From assembly GCA_004292675.1 (NCBI GenBank), contig RDXO01000029.1:1-46032 (forward strand): a stretch of 46,032 nt of DNA, read 5' to 3'. Below the pieces are notes generated by a model. It was not told the origin of the DNA and ran no database searches. It saw only the letters and a list, made by a program, of their open reading frames with translations. The DNA comes from Alphaproteobacteria bacterium (GTDB lineage Bacteria > Pseudomonadota > Alphaproteobacteria > Rickettsiales > UBA998). The position numbers and the translations under genes were made by a program. Below are positions 9,404 to 18,265 of the stretch, in pieces. Position 1 is the stretch's first letter, and each line of letters opens with the position of its first letter.

Positions 9404-10636
9404 ATGAAATTACTTACTACTCTTTCTTTATGTCTTCTTTCATCCACTGCATTTGCTGCGGATGGTTTCACGGATGCGCTTGTTCATGGTACGCCTTATC
9501 TTGATATGCGCTACCGTTTTGAGCATGTCGATCAAGCCTCCGTGCCTGATCAGGGACGTGCCTCAACCGTGCGTACACGGGCAGGATACCGTACAGGACA
9601 ATGGCGTGATGCACAAGCAACAATAGAAATCCAAGATATTTCTGAAGTTGGAAATGATCTTTACAATAACACCCTCAATGGTAAAACGAACTATCCCATT
9701 GTGGCAGATGTACGTAGCACGCGTCTGAATCAAGCCTTTGTGAATTATCAAGGCATTCCTGATACCGTGCTAAATATCGGGCGACAAGCGATCAATATCG
9801 ATAATCAACGCTATATTGGTTCGGGTGAATGGCGACAAGAAAATCAGACGATGGATGCCGCCATGGTAACGAATAATTCATTGCCTGATACCACGTTGAC
9901 CTACGGTTATGTGGCAGGTGTGAATCGTATTTTTGGTGAACATTCCCGTGATGGCACATGGAATACACATGCGCATTTGATCAATGTGAATCAACATTCT
10001 TTGCCGTTTGCTACCTTCACGCCCTATGCCTATGTGCTTGATATTGATGAATCATCGGCACGCACGCGTATGAGTTCTAATCAAACCTACGGTATGAGCG
10101 TCACAGGAAAAGTGGATGTGATCGATGCATGGGCAGCAACCTACCGTGCGGAATTTGCCACGCAAATGGATTATGCGGCTAACCCGCTTTCCTATCATGC
10201 CAATTATTCGCACGGAGCAATAGGATTGGCAGGGCATGGTCTACAAGGATGGCTTGGTGTCGAAACTCTAGGAAGCGATAATGGAAAGAAGGGTTTTTCA
10301 ACTCCTCTTGCGAGCTTACATGCGTTCAATGGTTGGGCAGATATGTTTGTCAATACGCCTAAGCAAGGTTTGCAAGATCGTTATCTTGATGTTCTGTATC
10401 AGGTGCAGGAGGGCAGTGGACTTCCTACATGGCTGAATGGTGCGCAATTACGCGGACAATATCATAGCTTCCATGCTGATAAAGGTAATGCTGATTATGG
10501 TACGGAATGGGGAGCATATACTCAAATTCCTATCACCAGCTATGCCTATACTGAGGTGAAATATGCTGATTATCAAGCAGATAGCTTTGCTTCAGATACA
10601 CAGCGCATTACATGGGGCATCGGGTTTCGGTTATAG
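9404..10636 (+). CDS. Outer-membrane porin, alginate-export/OprD-like beta barrel
   Basis: ATG 9404 gives a classical signal peptide, MKLLTTLSLCLLSSTAFAA, with cleavage after AFA. The mature protein of about 390 residues consists of alternating beta-strand-like segments: YLDMRYRFEHVDQ, TVRTRAGYRTGQW, AQATIEIQDISEVG, TVLNIGRQAINIDNQRYIG and a terminal ITWGIGFRL strand. The sequence resembles the alginate-export porin family, which forms 18-strand-type channels. It begins 5 nt after dabB, so it is probably translated with the inorganic carbon genes. I infer that it supplies an outer-membrane route for bicarbonate or another small anion; no substrate can be read from the sequence. eptA starts 2 nt after its stop. 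Confidence 0.8.
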   Translation: MKLLTTLSLCLLSSTAFAADGFTDALVHGTPYLDMRYRFEHVDQASVPDQGRASTVRTRAGYRTGQWRDAQATIEIQDISEVGNDLYNNTLNGKTNYPIVADVRSTRLNQAFVNYQGIPDTVLNIGRQAINIDNQRYIGSGEWRQENQTMDAAMVTNNSLPDTTLTYGYVAGVNRIFGEHSRDGTWNTHAHLINVNQHSLPFATFTPYAYVLDIDESSARTRMSSNQTYGMSVTGKVDVIDAWAATYRAEFATQMDYAANPLSYHANYSHGAIGLAGHGLQGWLGVETLGSDNGKKGFSTPLASLHAFNGWADMFVNTPKQGLQDRYLDVLYQVQEGSGLPTWLNGAQLRGQYHSFHADKGNADYGTEWGAYTQIPITSYAYTEVKYADYQADSFASDTQRITWGIGFRL

Positions 10637-10637
10637 T

Positions 10638-12242
10638 ATGCTGAATTATATTAGAAAAAACTTGCACATCAAATTGCATCATTTGGTGATAGTGGTTGCG
10701 TTGTTTTTTAGTATTTGTTGTAATGGTTCATTTTATCAGGCTTTTTTAGCGGATTACCCTTTGCAGACCACTGAACTAGGTTTCGTGTGTGCGGTGATAT
10801 TTGGGTTGTTTAGCTTGCATATACTGGTGTTGAGTCTTATATGTTTCAAAAATACCGTGAAGCCAGTGCTGATAGTTTTACTCATTTCATCGGCGTTTGT
10901 CACTTATTTCATGGATGCATATAATGTGATGATCAATGTTGATGTAGTGCGCAATGCTCTCAACACGGATGCACGAGAATTACGGGATTTATTTAGCTTT
11001 ACGTTACTTGCCCATGTGTTTTTTCTTGGCGTGATACCTTCGTATGTTGTTTTCACAACCAAACTCATCACACAAACAGCAAAGCAAGTAACGTTAGCAA
11101 AAATCAAAGTGGTATTTGCGTTGCTTGCAATTAATGTGGTAATATTCCTATATTATGGTGCTGCATTTGCTTCTTTTTTTCGTGAGCATCACTCTATTCG
11201 TTATTATGCAAACCCCGCTAATTATATTTATGCGGTAACAAAAGTGGTGGTGCGTTCCATTCAAAATAGCAACCAACCGCTGGTGAAGATTGGAGAAGAT
11301 GCAAAACTTGTAACGCATGATAAGCCAAATTTAGTTATTATGGTGGTGGGTGAAACGGTGCGATCAGACCATTTTTCACTTAATGGTTACCCGCGCAAAA
11401 CAAACCCCTTGCTTGCAAAACGTGGTGTTATTGCGATGCACGATGTTACGAGCTGTGGTACTTCCACCAATATCTCGCTGCCCTGCATGTTTTCCAATTT
11501 TACACAAGAACATTATGATGGCGACAAAGTTAAACATACGGAAGATTTGCTTGATGTATTGCACCATGCAGGCGTTACCATTCTATGGCGTGACAATAAT
11601 TCAAGCTCCAAAGGGGTGGCGGATAGGGTGGCATACGAAGATTGGCGTTCTCCAAAATTAAACAAAATATGTGATGTGGATGAATGCCGTGATGTTGGAA
11701 TGCTTGGCGGGTTACAGGGCTTTATTGATAAGCAACAAGGCGATATGTTCATTGTGTTGCACCAGATGGGTAGCCATGGACCTGCTTATTTCAAGCGTTA
11801 CCCTAAGGAATTTGAACAATTCACACCAACGTGCAAAACTAACGATTTAGAGCAATGTTCAAAAGAAGAAATCATTAATGCGTATGACAACACAATCATG
11901 TATACGGATTATTTTTTAGACGAAACCATCAAATTATTGCAAAAAAATCAAGCAACCTTCAATGTTGCCATGTTTTATGTAGGCGATCACGGTGAATCAC
12001 TAGGGGAGCATGGCTTATATTTGCATGGCGTGCCTAATTTTATTGCCCCGATAGAGCAGCGTAAAGTGCCGTTTATTGTATGGCTTGGTGATGGTTATCA
12101 GCATCTTGCCCCTGCATTAAAAACATTTACTCACTCAGCAATTAATCATGATTACCTGTTTCATACCATGTTAAGCGTGATGCAGATACAAACCAAGTTA
12201 TATAATCCAAAATTAGACTTGACCGTGAGCAAACAACCATGA
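10638..12242 (+). CDS. eptA: Lipid A phosphoethanolamine transferase (EptA/MCR family)
   Basis: This is an inner-membrane enzyme transferring phosphoethanolamine from phosphatidylethanolamine to lipid A or another envelope glycolipid. Five hydrophobic helices occupy residues of about 15-190, followed by a periplasmic sulfatase-fold domain. Glu239 in VVGETVRSDHF and the nucleophile Thr277 in SCGTSTNISLPCMFS match the family. So do YVGDHGESLGEHG with the metal-binding Asp-His pair, and the late LHG motif. Paired cysteines (CDVDEC and CKTNDLEQC) fit the disulfides of the domain. The length of 534 residues is normal. ATG 10638 was chosen because the longer reading lies inside the porin gene. It overlaps dgkA by ATGA. 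Such enzymes can lower cationic peptide sensitivity; this copy looks like a chromosomal housekeeping type. Confidence 0.9.
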   Translation: MLNYIRKNLHIKLHHLVIVVALFFSICCNGSFYQAFLADYPLQTTELGFVCAVIFGLFSLHILVLSLICFKNTVKPVLIVLLISSAFVTYFMDAYNVMINVDVVRNALNTDARELRDLFSFTLLAHVFFLGVIPSYVVFTTKLITQTAKQVTLAKIKVVFALLAINVVIFLYYGAAFASFFREHHSIRYYANPANYIYAVTKVVVRSIQNSNQPLVKIGEDAKLVTHDKPNLVIMVVGETVRSDHFSLNGYPRKTNPLLAKRGVIAMHDVTSCGTSTNISLPCMFSNFTQEHYDGDKVKHTEDLLDVLHHAGVTILWRDNNSSSKGVADRVAYEDWRSPKLNKICDVDECRDVGMLGGLQGFIDKQQGDMFIVLHQMGSHGPAYFKRYPKEFEQFTPTCKTNDLEQCSKEEIINAYDNTIMYTDYFLDETIKLLQKNQATFNVAMFYVGDHGESLGEHGLYLHGVPNFIAPIEQRKVPFIVWLGDGYQHLAPALKTFTHSAINHDYLFHTMLSVMQIQTKLYNPKLDLTVSKQP

Positions 12243-12574
12243 AGCGTATATGGCGGGCGTTTTTATATTCACTAGCAGGGTTTAAGGCTGCATATCACGA
12301 TGAACCTGCGTTCCGTGAGGAACTGTGGCTTGCTGCGGTTTTAGTGCCGCTGGCGTGCTTCATCGCTCCAGATGATATGTCACTCATTGTGATGATCGGT
12401 AGCATTTTGTTGGTGTTAGCATTAGAATTAGTGAATACGGCAATAGAAGCTACCGTTAACCATATTAGTATGGAACACCACCCTCTTGCTAAAAAAGCCA
12501 AAGATACTGCAAGCGCAGCCGTGTTCATTGGTTTGATTAATGTGCTGTTCACATGGGTAGTAATTTTACTATAA
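12239..12574 (+). CDS. dgkA: Diacylglycerol kinase DgkA
   Basis: The product is a 111-residue integral membrane kinase that phosphorylates diacylglycerol to phosphatidic acid. Conserved features are the N-terminal amphipathic part with EPAFREELWLA, the active-site helix ALELVNTAIEATVNHIS and the following HHPLAKKAKDTASAAVF. Three membrane helices are visible, as expected. The start overlaps the eptA stop (ATGA), which implies translational coupling. This is meaningful because phosphoethanolamine transfer from phosphatidylethanolamine leaves diacylglycerol, which DgkA returns to phospholipid synthesis. The same functional pairing is known in other Gram-negative bacteria. No terminator is evident in the 47 nt before the convergent addA gene. 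Confidence 0.95.
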   Translation: MKRIWRAFLYSLAGFKAAYHDEPAFREELWLAAVLVPLACFIAPDDMSLIVMIGSILLVLALELVNTAIEATVNHISMEHHPLAKKAKDTASAAVFIGLINVLFTWVVILL

Positions 12575-12621
12575 AATAATGCGTTATGCCCGCTTGTGCA
12601 TGAGTGACGAGCAATACGCCG

Positions 12622-15600
12622 TTATAAATCCACCCACAATCCTTGTTGGGTATAAAGTAGTGCGCCACGTAGTGGATGTGTGGTGGCGCACGCTTGTTGC
12701 ATGAGGGCGTGATAGGTCTTTACCTGCTGACAATGGGCGCGGAAGCGTGGGCTATCCTTGTTAGGTATCATACCAGTTTTTATTTCAAGAATAATCCATG
12801 CATCAGAAAGCATAATGACGCGATCCATCACACCAGAATAATGAATGCCATCGATTTGCCCCATAATGCCCCATTCGCTGTGCGCGGGTGCTTCGAGCAT
12901 GGTGCGAATGGTGCGATCATTGCCTAAAGCCCGTAAGGCATCTATCAGTTTGGTGCGGTCTGATTCATTCCAATGCGGAGCAAGATGCAAAAGGAAGTGC
13001 GGTAGAGCTTGCAAAAAATCATCATAATTCATGCCTGTTTGCTTTTGTAGGCAATGATGTAGGATCGTACCAAAGGCGCGTGCATCGGATGCTTCATGCG
13101 CTTGCACGGAGTTTTCATAGAATAAGGATGTTTGTTCATCGGTGGTGGTGCTATCTTCTGAAGGGGCGTGCCATGCGATCATGGAAGGGGGGTGCATGGC
13201 GGGTGTTGTCATCCAAACGGGGGGTGTGCTTAATGGGGAGGGGGTGGTGTGATGAGGAGCATCCGCCATAGGGGCGCATATGCCTGTGCTATAGCTATAT
13301 GCTTCTCCTAAGGCACGGTAAGGGGCATGTTCTTGGGTTGGCAATGTGTGCCGCTTCGTTCCCTCCATAGTTTCCATCATGCGTTGTATCTGTGCATACC
13401 AGCTATGTGTTGGCACTTTATCAAGGTTTTGGCGTGTTGAACCGAACATATGCAATTCATCCCGTGCGCGGGTGAGGGCGACGTATAAAAGCCGCTGCGA
13501 TTCTGCTTCTTGTTGGGCGCGATACGCAGCATCCGCATCAGCAAACACGCCATGACGATCGTCTGCTTGTCCCATCGAAAGCAGCAAGGGGGTGTCATGG
13601 TGATGATGTACCACAAGGGCAGGGGTGCGTGCGCCATGTTCTTTGCCGATCATATCCGCGATGATGACGAGCGGGGCTTCAAGCCCTTTTGATCCGTGTA
13701 CAGTCATGATGCGTAGGGCATTATGGGCATCATCGAGGTCGCGCTTGGTGCTGCCCTCTTGATCCTGCATCCATGCCACGCAGCCATAGATGCTTACGGT
13801 TTCTTGCGCTTCATAGCGTTCTAGGGCATAGAGCATATGCTCCAACACATCGCGGGCAATGCTTCCCATACGGGCAATCATGCGTGCCATGCCTGCACGG
13901 GCATAAAGGAGGTGATAGAGAAGTGCAAGCGGTGTCGCGCCCTGTTCCATCTTATGACGAAGTGTGGATAATTCTTCCACGATGGATGCATAGGTGGCAT
14001 CGTTATTTAGGGCTGCCCATACGGTGCTTGTGCGCGGTGCGCATAAGGTGCATAGGGCATCATCATCGAGGGCATAGAGGGGGGAGCGAAGGAGCGCAGC
14101 AAGGGCGGCATCATCGCGGGCATCGCATAGCCATTGCAGCAACGCAATCATATCACGTATAGCAAGATGGGAGCTATCCATACGATCTAATCCTGCCGTG
14201 GGGATGTTATGTGCGCGTAAGGCGCGATCCAGTGCATAGAGGGTGCGGTTGCGTTGCTGCACAAGAATGAGTATGTCACCTGCCGTAAAAGCTAGCCCTG
14301 TTGCGGGATTGATGCGCCCTGAATGCAACCAATCAGCCACTTGATCGGCAATCATTTGTGCAAGCGCATCACGATGATGCAGCGTGCTATGATCCGCTGT
14401 GGTGATTAAAGGATAGAGTATCACGCTTCCCGCTTGCTGTGCGCGGAATGCGCGATGCGGGGCTTCATCATGGTTTATGCTGGCGCAAAAAGCATCCACT
14501 ACATCAAGGATGGCTTGGGTGGAACGAAAGGAGGTTGCAAGTGGTACATCCTCCCACGGATGTTCCATCGCGTTGGCAAGTTGCTGATACCATGAGCGTT
14601 TTTCTAAAAAAGCGTGTGGGTCTGCTCCTTGAAAGGAATAGATGGATTGCTTGCTATCGCCAACCACAAAAAGATGTTGGCTATGTTGGTGCTGTCCGCC
14701 TTTTTGGAACATGCCTTCGCATAGATATTGCGTGATTGCCCATTGATCCTCGGATGTATCTTGCGCTTCATCAATCAAGAGATGCGTGATGTTGCCATCT
14801 AATTTATGAATCACCCATGCAGCATCATGTGTTTCTTCAAGTAAGGTGCGTGTGAGTAAAATCAGATCATCAAAATCAATGCATGATTCATTTGCTTTCA
14901 TCTGTTGATAATGCTGATAAAGGGCAGAAGCACAGATCATGATCGCACTGCTAAGAACGGTACGCCCTGCACGGGCAATCAGTTGATGAATATGTAGGCA
15001 TTGTTCAAAGAAGCCATCCAACCATTCTGTGGTTGTGCAATGATCTTTGCGTAAGGGCTTTGTTAAAAGATTCTGTCGGATGGTGTTTTTCTCAGTGAGG
15101 GGAATGCGCGTTAAGGCATTCCATGCCGCAAGCGTGATTGGGCTATTCTCAGGGTGCGCTTCTAGCCATGCAAAGAATTGCTGTGCAGCTTTTTGGGCAG
15201 TGCTGCCCCCATGCGTATGGATGATCCGAACATGGTGGCATAACGCACGATGCATGGAAGTATCCCATGAAAGAAGTTCCGCAATATAGGCAGAGATGGG
15301 GATGTCTCGGGGTAGTTCCGCTGCCTCATAAAGGCGCATGATGGCGGTGTGCAGACCTTCTTCTGTGGTTAATTGCTTTTCCATGGTGCGTCGGTGCTGA
15401 ATGCAGAGTTGCATCATCTGTGAAAAACTATAGGCACTGACATTGCCTTCCATGATGGTGTGGATAGCATCATATAATGCGCCTGTGGGATGATCATGGG
15501 CATGGCGCATCATCATCGTCATGGCACGTTGGAGGTAATTGCGCGCTTCTTGCTCCTCCATGATGCGTATATGTGGGGCGATCCCTGCTTCATTGGGAAA

Positions 15601-16002
15601 TTGTGCTAATATCTGCTCGCATAGGGCGTGGATGGTGTGGATACGCAAGCCCATTGGCGCATCCAATACCCGCAGATAAAGTTGCCGTGCGGTGCCGAGC
15701 ATAGGCGGTGGGATAGAATCTGTTCCCTGAAGAGCGCATAAGTGAGTGATGAGGGTGGATTCATCCATCTTCACCCATGCACGCAGACGGGCAAGAATCC
15801 GTAGGTGCATTTCTGTTGCTGCTGCTTTGGTGTAGGTGATGCAGACAATATGCGACGGATCGATACCTTCTAAAAGGATGCGCACAACGCGATCAACCAA
15901 CATTTTGGTTTTGCCTGAACCTGCATGTGCTTGCACCCATGCGGAGCGGTAGGGGTGCGAGGCGCGTTGTTGTGCCTCATGCGGGGTGGGGGCTGCTGTC
16001 AT
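12622..16002 (-). CDS. addA: AddA-type double-strand break repair helicase-nuclease
   Basis: This is a 1126-residue UvrD-type superfamily 1 helicase with a C-terminal nuclease. The N-terminus has a Q-motif-like EAQQRASHPYRSAWVQ, then Walker A AGSGKT at residues 27-32. Further helicase motifs include CITYTKAAATEM (motif Ia), HLLIDEAQDTSEDQW (Walker B), VVGDSKQSIYSFQGA (motif III), IMTVHGSKGLEAP and LLYVALTRARDELHMFG (motif VI). The C-terminus carries a RecB-like PD-(D/E)XK nuclease: SGVMDRVIML and then WIILEIKTG. With AddB it would resect broken ends and load RecA. AddB, normally adjacent in alphaproteobacteria, is not in this window. ATG 16002 is preserved by a GGATT-like site on the minus strand. 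recA lies upstream on the same strand beyond a TPR gene. Confidence 0.9.
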   Translation of the reverse strand: MTAAPTPHEAQQRASHPYRSAWVQAHAGSGKTKMLVDRVVRILLEGIDPSHIVCITYTKAAATEMHLRILARLRAWVKMDESTLITHLCALQGTDSIPPPMLGTARQLYLRVLDAPMGLRIHTIHALCEQILAQFPNEAGIAPHIRIMEEQEARNYLQRAMTMMMRHAHDHPTGALYDAIHTIMEGNVSAYSFSQMMQLCIQHRRTMEKQLTTEEGLHTAIMRLYEAAELPRDIPISAYIAELLSWDTSMHRALCHHVRIIHTHGGSTAQKAAQQFFAWLEAHPENSPITLAAWNALTRIPLTEKNTIRQNLLTKPLRKDHCTTTEWLDGFFEQCLHIHQLIARAGRTVLSSAIMICASALYQHYQQMKANESCIDFDDLILLTRTLLEETHDAAWVIHKLDGNITHLLIDEAQDTSEDQWAITQYLCEGMFQKGGQHQHSQHLFVVGDSKQSIYSFQGADPHAFLEKRSWYQQLANAMEHPWEDVPLATSFRSTQAILDVVDAFCASINHDEAPHRAFRAQQAGSVILYPLITTADHSTLHHRDALAQMIADQVADWLHSGRINPATGLAFTAGDILILVQQRNRTLYALDRALRAHNIPTAGLDRMDSSHLAIRDMIALLQWLCDARDDAALAALLRSPLYALDDDALCTLCAPRTSTVWAALNNDATYASIVEELSTLRHKMEQGATPLALLYHLLYARAGMARMIARMGSIARDVLEHMLYALERYEAQETVSIYGCVAWMQDQEGSTKRDLDDAHNALRIMTVHGSKGLEAPLVIIADMIGKEHGARTPALVVHHHHDTPLLLSMGQADDRHGVFADADAAYRAQQEAESQRLLYVALTRARDELHMFGSTRQNLDKVPTHSWYAQIQRMMETMEGTKRHTLPTQEHAPYRALGEAYSYSTGICAPMADAPHHTTPSPLSTPPVWMTTPAMHPPSMIAWHAPSEDSTTTDEQTSLFYENSVQAHEASDARAFGTILHHCLQKQTGMNYDDFLQALPHFLLHLAPHWNESDRTKLIDALRALGNDRTIRTMLEAPAHSEWGIMGQIDGIHYSGVMDRVIMLSDAWIILEIKTGMIPNKDSPRFRAHCQQVKTYHALMQQACATTHPLRGALLYTQQGLWVDL

Positions 16003-16010
16003 ACAGAATC

Positions 16011-16065
16011 CTATAGCACAGTTTGTTCTTTTGAACAAAGAACCGTATGAACATTCGTGCTATAG
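16011..16065. repeat. Palindromic element with CTATAGCAC ends
   Basis: CTATAGCAC (16011-16019) and GTGCTATAG (16057-16065) form a perfect 9-bp inverted repeat. Within it lies a second palindrome, TTTGTTC/GAACAAA (about 16022-16039). The outer left end overlaps the addA ribosome site. It belongs to a window-wide group of palindromes with TATAG ends. Confidence 0.65.
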
Positions 16066-16075
16066 TTCATATAAT

Positions 16076-16137
16076 CATAGCGCGACCTCGCGACAGTTTT
16101 TATAAACAACATGACGAACCTATCGCGACGCGCTATG
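16076..16137. repeat. TATAGC-type palindrome overlapping the 3' end of the TPR gene
   Basis: CATAGCGCG (16076-16084) and CGCGCTATG (16129-16137) form a perfect 9-bp inverted repeat, and the intervening bases can extend it imperfectly. The right arm is inside the TPR gene: read on the minus strand it encodes the last residues H-S-A-S-R and the TAG stop. The motif recurs at 23340-23364 and 30839-30896. Confidence 0.65.
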
Positions 16138-17109
16138 GTTAGGAACATGCACCACCTTACGTGAAGAATGCGATCCCTTTGGTTTTCCATCTGGCGGGGT
16201 GGTGCTATCTAGGCTATTGAGATTTTCCCATGCCCGTTGATAATGATAGGGGCTTTTGGTGAGTGCCGTATTCAGATAGCTTTTTGCTAGTTCATTATTT
16301 TTAGCGAGATGCGCATAAAATCCTAAATTATTTGCGACTCCTGCTTCAGGAAGTAAATCTTTTAAGATGATCTCTGCGCCGTGCATATCCCCTGAAATGC
16401 CTTTAATTAAGGCAAGATTGAACTGTATTTGTTTTTTTATCGCGCTTTTGGTAGGGGCTGCTTGTGCGCCACGCGTTAAATAATTGGCAGCATCGACCAC
16501 ATTACCGTTCATGGCGGTTGCTAAACCAATATTGTTTAATAAGGCGGGATAATCAGGATGTTCTCTAAGTGCCGCTTTGAAATAGGCAACCGCATCTTCT
16601 AATTGCCCACGTTCCACTAAGACAATCCCTAAGGCGTTTAAGGTGCGCCAGCGTTTTTTATCGTCTTTATGAATCTCAGCAAGCAAAGTGCCTGCGGAAG
16701 CAAAATTACCTTGTGCAAGTTTGGTGAGCGCCCTGCCTTCTTTTGCATCAAGACTTTTGGGGTTTTCCTTCAAAATCAGTTGATAAAGTTGATCCGCGCC
16801 ATCAAAATCTTGCATATGGCGCAAGCCATCGGCATAATGAATTTGATACTCTTTGTTGGCGTGATCCATTTCAAGCAGTTGCGCATAAAGCTGTGTTGCT
16901 TTCTCATACTCCCCAAGACCAGAGGCGCGTTTGGCACTTTTGAGGAGTGTTTGTTCTACGCCATCAATTTCAGGACTATTTTTATCAATGTGGTCTAAAA
17001 TCTCTTTATTGGGCGCATCTAATCGCGCCCCTTCCACGCATCCCATAAGGGAGAGCGACATGAACAGCATGAAACTCGAATTGCGTAACGCGCCCAAATG
17101 TTTAGGCAT
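16120..17109 (-). CDS. TPR-repeat lipoprotein (TadD-like)
   Basis: This is a 329-residue protein with a lipoprotein signal (SSFMLFMSLSLMGC, lipobox LMGC at about residue 24) followed by consecutive tetratricopeptide repeats. Visible units include YEKATQLYAQLLEMD, FDGADQLYQLILKENP, GNFASAGTLLAEI, GQLEDAVAYFKAALREHP and GNVVDAANYLTRGAQAAP. TPR lipoproteins of this layout resemble TadD, the pilus assembly pilotin, but no tad genes are present here, so a general scaffold role is all that can be stated. The basic C-terminal tail (SSRKVVHVPNHSASR) ends within a palindromic repeat that supplies the stop. The gene follows recA on the same strand with a 23-bp gap. Confidence 0.75.
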   Translation of the reverse strand: MPKHLGALRNSSFMLFMSLSLMGCVEGARLDAPNKEILDHIDKNSPEIDGVEQTLLKSAKRASGLGEYEKATQLYAQLLEMDHANKEYQIHYADGLRHMQDFDGADQLYQLILKENPKSLDAKEGRALTKLAQGNFASAGTLLAEIHKDDKKRWRTLNALGIVLVERGQLEDAVAYFKAALREHPDYPALLNNIGLATAMNGNVVDAANYLTRGAQAAPTKSAIKKQIQFNLALIKGISGDMHGAEIILKDLLPEAGVANNLGFYAHLAKNNELAKSYLNTALTKSPYHYQRAWENLNSLDSTTPPDGKPKGSHSSRKVVHVPNHSASR

Positions 17110-17132
17110 GACAAGCCCCCCTTATCTCTATG

Positions 17133-18188
17133 TTATGCTGCGCCTTCAAGCAAAGCATCCGAAGCATCTTCTTCTGTTTCCGCGCCACCGATGGATTGCA
17201 ATTCCTGCACTAATCCTGAATTTGCCATGATTTTTCCACGAATTTCTTTCGCCATCTCAGGATGATCTTTCAGATAATTGCGGGCATTTTCCTTGCCTTG
17301 CCCAATGCGCTGATCGCCATACGCAAACCATGATCCCGACTTATCAATGACATTCGCTTTGACACCAAGATCAATGATCTCACCATAATAGGAGATACCT
17401 TCGCCATAAAGAATATCAAAATCAACAGTGCGGAAGGGAGGAGCAACCTTATTTTTTACCACTTTAACGCGGGTTTGGTTGCCGATCACCTCTTCTTTAT
17501 CCTTAATCGCGCCTGTACGACGAATATCTAGGCGCACGGAGGCATAGAACTTCAACGCATTGCCGCCTGTAGTCGTCTCAGGATTGCCAAACACCACGCC
17601 AATTTTTTGACGAATTTGGTTGATGAAAATCACCATGCAATTAGTGCGGGAAATGCTGCTGGTGAGCTTGCGCAATGCTTGCGACATGAGACGTGCTTGC
17701 AGACCCATATGCGAATCCCCCATATCACCATCCAATTCTGCCTTTGGCACTAATGCCGCAACGGAATCGATGACTAACACATCAATCGCGCCTGAGCGTA
17801 CTAAGGTATCAGCGATTTCTAAGGCTTGTTCGCCTGTATCAGGTTGTGAAATGAGCAATTCATCGACATTGACACCCAATTTACGCGCATATACGGGATC
17901 AAGTGCGTGTTCTGCATCAATAAATGCGCATGTGCCACCAATTTTTTGTGATTCTGCGATAACATGCAGCGTCAATGTGGTTTTTCCCGAGCTTTCAGGA
18001 CCATAAATTTCAATGATACGCCCTTTTGGCAAGCCACCAACTCCGAGCGCGACATCAAGCCCGAGTGAGCCTGTGGAAATCACTTCCACATTCATGGATT
18101 CCTGTGCGCCCAATTTCATGATAGAGCCTTTGCCAAAGGCTTTTTCAATTTGTGCTAATGCGCTATCTAATGCTTTTTGTTTATCCAT
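17133..18188 (-). CDS. recA: RecA recombinase
   Basis: RecA is the ATP-dependent strand-exchange protein of homologous recombination and the co-protease of the SOS response. The sequence is full length (about 351 residues). It has Walker [10 protein letters not shown] at residues 63-71, the [18 protein letters not shown] segment with Walker B and loop 1, loop 2 [21 protein letters not shown], and the usual acidic C-terminus. A GTG at 18194 is an alternative start; ATG 18188 gives [21 protein letters not shown], which matches the family. I see no alphaproteobacterial LexA box (GTTC-N7-GTTC) in the upstream 100 bp, so SOS control is not evident. The TPR gene and addA follow on the same strand. 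Confidence 0.97.
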   Translation of the reverse strand: MDKQKALDSALAQIEKAFGKGSIMKLGAQESMNVEVISTGSLGLDVALGVGGLPKGRIIEIYGPESSGKTTLTLHVIAESQKIGGTCAFIDAEHALDPVYARKLGVNVDELLISQPDTGEQALEIADTLVRSGAIDVLVIDSVAALVPKAELDGDMGDSHMGLQARLMSQALRKLTSSISRTNCMVIFINQIRQKIGVVFGNPETTTGGNALKFYASVRLDIRRTGAIKDKEEVIGNQTRVKVVKNKVAPPFRTVDFDILYGEGISYYGEIIDLGVKANVIDKSGSWFAYGDQRIGQGKENARNYLKDHPEMAKEIRGKIMANSGLVQELQSIGGAETEEDASDALLEGAA

Positions 18189-18226
18189 AATCACGACTCA
18201 TATGTTTTTTTATGTTGGTTGGAGTG

Positions 18227-18254
18227 AATGTAGTGTATTTCTGTATAAACGCAA
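18227..18254 (-). promoter_or_regulatory. Candidate recA promoter
   Basis: On the minus strand TTGCGT (18254-18249) is followed after 16 nt by TACATT (18232-18227), about 39 nt before the recA ATG. The hexamers are identical to the candidate promoter at 1995-2023. Confidence 0.4.
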
Positions 18255-18265
18255 GTAAGAAGTGC

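Noticed and set aside
9404..10636. Porin as an alginate exporter
   Set aside because: No alginate biosynthesis genes are nearby; the family name reflects fold similarity only.
10638..12242. Acquired mobile colistin-resistance gene
   Set aside because: It is operonic with dgkA, has base composition like its neighbours and no insertion sequence beside it, so it looks like a native eptA.
16021..16068. SOS (LexA) box for addA
   Set aside because: The GTTC/GAAC half-sites are present but none has the N7 direct-repeat spacing known for alphaproteobacterial LexA.
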